Shown: in pieces, positions 60,366-64,000 of the stretch
How positions within the stretch are numbered: position 1 is the first letter of the stretch
How the letters are laid out: every line of letters begins with the position of its first letter
Assembly: GCA_034509425.1 (NCBI GenBank)
Contig: JAVTVJ010001755.1
Coordinates: 1-64,000, forward strand
Source: Eopsaltria australis
Lineage: Eukaryota > Chordata > Aves > Passeriformes > Petroicidae
Length of the DNA: 64,000 nt
Direction: 5' to 3'
Program-made: the position numbers and the translations under genes
Notes under the pieces: generated by a model
Database searches by the model: none
Told to the model about the DNA's origin: nothing
What the model saw: the letters and a program-made list of their open reading frames with translations, nothing else

Positions 60366-63300
60366 GGGACCAATTGAATAGACTCCAGCAGTCAAGAAAA
60401 AATTATTTTGTAAGATTTACACTGAAAAATCTAAACAGTTCATACACTAAGTTATTGATATCCACTTAAAGTAGAATTGAATGGAAAATATGGAATCAAA
60501 TAATATATAAAAAATACTTTGTCATATCAAAATTTTTTGCAGGAAAAACCAACATTTGCTTATAGCATATTTGAAGATTCTTTTGTCAGCATGTTTTCCT
60601 GTTAGGACATCTTTTTGTACCATCTAAAGAGGCAATTCTTGATTTTTTTTCTTGTCCATTTCCATTTTGAGGGCACATTAATCCCTATTAATACCAAATG
60701 TTGCAAATAAATAATTTTGATAATACCCTGACTAAGACATTTTTAATGTTAACTACTTTTTGTGTGTGCAGTCTTGTATGTCTGGTGATTTGTTTCTCTG
60801 GAATCACTCAGTATGTTCCCAAAGTACACCATAAAAATAACATAATCATGATGTTATCTGTTCTGTTACAAAGTATATGACAATATTGTGTTTATTGTTA
60901 ATTACAGCCTCAAGGACCTCATAAGAGTGCCAAACAAGTAAGTTGTTTTCAATTAAGGACATTGTCTCAGTGCTCAGTAAACACAGAAGATTATTTATGT
61001 ATGAGCTTGATGTTGTTAGAAAATGTGTAGCAGAAGCAGCCAGTTCAGCTTTTTTTTGGATGTAACTAAAAGCAACAAAGACCAAACACAACTATAAAAA
61101 ATTGCGCCTATAATAAACCCAGGTCACAGATGGTTAGTTCATTTAGTATTGTTCGTAATGTATGGGTATTCCTAATAATTCCATTAGCGTTCAAATAACA
61201 GAATTCAGCACAAATATATTTCTACTGAGCAGTAGAAAGACAATTTCTCTGGAACTGCAGCTGCTGTAGTTGAAGATTAGTCTCTTACTATCCCTTAGGG
61301 AGATGATTGTCTCTGCCAGCTGACTTAGTTTTTATACTGCCAGCGATTTAATAGATTGTTTTGCTCTTAAGTGTGATAATAGGCCTTATGCTTAGCAAGG
61401 TTTAGAGACTTCCAGTGCATTAATATTTTATGGCAATGACAGTCAAGACACATTTTGTTTACCTAACAAGACAAGCCAAGCTACAGATGATGTGTACTGG
61501 AGATTAGATTTAACTGGTAGGAGCTCTGCCAATTATGTCTTTAATGCTTCATAATGATTTTTATAATTGTAATCTAATAATTTACATATTTGATGCATCA
61601 GCATTTTGTTGCACTACATTTTGTGTGACTCAAGTGCTGTAGAAACCTCTTGTCTGTAGCCATTTTACTCAGATCTTTGGTATCGATGTATTTTCTTTGG
61701 ATAATTTATTCAGTCAGATATAACAATATTTGGAGGATGAGAAAATTTCCACCTAGGATCCCATGTTTGGGGGATTCAGTTTACAATGAAATTGATTGAA
61801 TGTTTCAATCTTGTGAACATAAACGCCAGTTACTGTACTTATTCCATAGAAGGGTCAAAATAGTACCCTGGTTTGCTGTCACTCACTTTCAGTGACAGTG
61901 ATAGCTTTTGCTGCCCAAATAAATATCTCACATGAAGGAGTCCTGTTCTGATTGCTTTTTGCTTCTTCTCAACAAAGCAGATTTATCAGCTATTAGTGGT
62001 GGAAGACAGAGAATGAAAATCTGTGGGTCAGGTGTCTGAAATTGATTCACAATGAAGATAGCAATCTTCAAAAAACTCCAGGGACAGGACTGAGCGTATT
62101 TACCAAACAATTGCATATTGAAGGGTTTGATGCCTCAATTATTTGGGCTTAATTATATCAGAAGAAGTTAGATGTAAGTTCAAAAAATACTGATATTAGC
62201 AGTTTCATACTTTCAGCTGCAAATGTGGTGCTTATGGCACAGGGTAGAAAAAAATCAGGGAGGCAAAATTCGGCTTTTGTTATGAAATGTGTTGGTCCAT
62301 GATTTTAAGCATTTAGCTTCTCTTTGCATCAGGTTTTAAATGGACTTTGTAAGATTTGAGTTCATACAGTTTTCCACAACCATCTAAAAAAAGCCAAAAC
62401 TTCTCTGTAGAAGCTCAAGGTAACCCACAGGTTAATAATGCATTAATTTTTCTCCAACATATCCATAAATACTATAAAATAGAGCAAGAAGTTGCAAACA
62501 GCTCTATATTGTTTCTAAGGATAATTTTTAATTGACTGATAGTGTGTGGTTTTTTTTTTTTGGTTGGTTTTTGTTTGTTTTGTTGTGGGTTTTTTTTATT
62601 ATACCTGTATATAATAGAACCATTTTTTATTTTAGTGATCCAGAAACTGAGACCTGATATGGGATTATATATACTCATAATAATGTAGAGGACAAATGAG
62701 ACTTCCAGTCTGCAGCCCAGTGATGGCTGGTGAGCTAAGCACTGCAGTTTCTCAACTGTAATGATTTGCAGAATGTGCAATGTGCTACTGCCTCTTCCCA
62801 GGTACCCTTGTAGGTGAAGCTGTAGTAAGCTGTGATCTTAACCCCGGAGAGTCCCAGTGGAGTTGTCTGTGTGCTGGTCAAGAGAAAATTGATCACATAC
62901 AAACAGGCACACATCTGACACAGTAATAATAAGGGTGGGTGCATGCACATGGAGGCACAAGACAAATTTCAGGTAATGTAAAAATAATAGTAACAGTAAC
63001 AGTAATAGTAATAATAATAGTAATAATAATTTTCTCAGCTAGAGTCATTCTTTTGTCTCAGTGAAATTTGATTTGAACATTTTATGTTTTTTGGCAAACC
63101 TCTTGGGATGCACAGGCAGAGTAAGAGATAGGATCAGTCACAGAAATAATTATTGAGTCTGCCTGTCATTCAGCAAGCCTAACAACACAATTAAGAACCA
63201 TCTCGTTTATGACTAGCAGGGAGCTAGGTAGGATTTTCATTTTCATAGGAAGTTAAAAAAGGAGTAGAAGCTACAGCAGGCTGCCAAAACTATGGTTGCA

Positions 63301-64000
63301 GGATCAGATTTTTATCAAGACTGTTTTGACAATGGTCTGGTGGGGTAGAATAGTCCAGTTTTTCAACCTCATTTGTCACGTGTTTGTGTGCAGAGTTTGC
63401 TAAGGCTGTTTAGATGTCTGGTCCCCTGTGTTTCTGGCACTGTGGAGGTTTGTGGCCTGCAGGATGCTCAAATACAGCCTGTGGAGGTGCAGTGTAGCAG
63501 TGGGGGAGGAAGCAAACCATGGATTTTCAGTGAATTTAAACAGTCAGGATTATCTTGTCAGTGGTACTAGCCTAAGCAATTGTCATGGTTGTGTGTACGC
63601 TTATATTTTCCAGGGATGAAAATGTATGTAGATGTGAATGTCAATTAGGCATGGCCCTCAGGCTCCTGGCAAGAGGCCAGTGTGACCAGTGGCAAAAGAT
63701 ATAAGTGATTCTCCTGTGGGGAATATGAAAGTGATTTTGGCTTGAGTGGCTTCGGAGACATCGCTGGGTGCAGCATTTACCCAGATTTCACAAAAGAATG
63801 GTGAAAAGAGAAGGCATCAAACAATAGGTAAAAAGCTTTTAGATCAGACGCTCCAGCTTCCCGTTTTTGTCTTTATGGAGTATCTGTATCACACCATTTG
63901 ATCCTCTCTATGAAGTGGTCTTTCCATGTGTTCTTCAGGAATTTTCTAATGCGTCTTATTCTACAATAGGTTTATTTTAACAGGAAAGTATACCTTGTGC
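60366..64000. other. Unique AT-rich sequence, no gene recognised
   Basis: About 3.6 kb with no supportable exon. A T/G-rich tract lies at 62551-62602 and a triplet repeat at 62982-63031. The stretch 61440-61640 is complex and rich in TAAT-type words; it could be a conserved non-coding element, though nothing in one sequence can show this. Confidence 0.65.
62982..63031. repeat. (AAT/AGT/AAC)n imperfect triplet repeat
   Basis: About 50 bases of three-base units of the form taa-tag-taa-cag, an interrupted AAT-family microsatellite. Confidence 0.93.

Overview
The window reads as nuclear DNA of a bird, most likely a songbird. It is AT-rich, intron-less sequence with few repeats. The interspersed repeats I can recognise are CR1-type LINE fragments (five loci) and retroviral LTRs. 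CR1 is also abundant in other sauropsids, so 'bird' is an inference from the CR1/LTR mix and low repeat density. No host protein-coding exon, tRNA or rRNA gene could be supported.

Left end (1-6205): the 3' nine-tenths or so of a class I (gammaretrovirus-like) endogenous retrovirus on the + strand, cut by the window start. It holds gag (matrix, an unusually GC-rich Pro/Ala/Gly linker, capsid, one zinc knuckle), protease, reverse transcriptase, RNase H and integrase, then a polypurine tract and a 429-bp 3' LTR with perfect 10-bp inverted ends. There is no env gene, only about 185 bp between pol and the polypurine tract. The whole gag-pro-pol stays in one reading frame for about 5.6 kb without a visible frameshift. 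It is broken by five TAG codons, plus a TGA exactly at the gag/pol boundary, where gammaretroviruses use a readthrough stop. All signature catalytic residues I looked for are present. The GC-rich block in gag carries a cluster of promoter-like motifs and ends next to a perfect splice-donor consensus.

Middle and right (6206-64000): mostly unique sequence with no recognisable gene. It contains an old CR1 reverse-transcriptase fragment (19.9 kb), a TATA/CCAAT/GC-box promoter-like block (24.66-25.17 kb), and a solo LTR with a 6-bp target duplication (25.18-25.74 kb). Further on are an 85-bp tandem duplication (36.1 kb), a minus-strand CR1 (40.2-40.7 kb), a probable minus-strand solo LTR (42.6-43.0 kb) and a CR1 tail (47.6 kb). 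A CR1 split by a later 743-bp LTR-like insertion lies at 55.5-57.0 kb, and another CR1 3' end at 59.85-60.37 kb. Several microsatellites and T/G-rich tracts are scattered through it.

The window is best described as a gene-poor interval, intergenic or inside a very large intron, that has gathered retroelements of different ages. The parts most worth a second look are the nonsense pattern of the provirus, the promoter-like block inside its gag, and the promoter-like block beside the nested solo LTR at 25 kb. No new defence or metabolic system was found.
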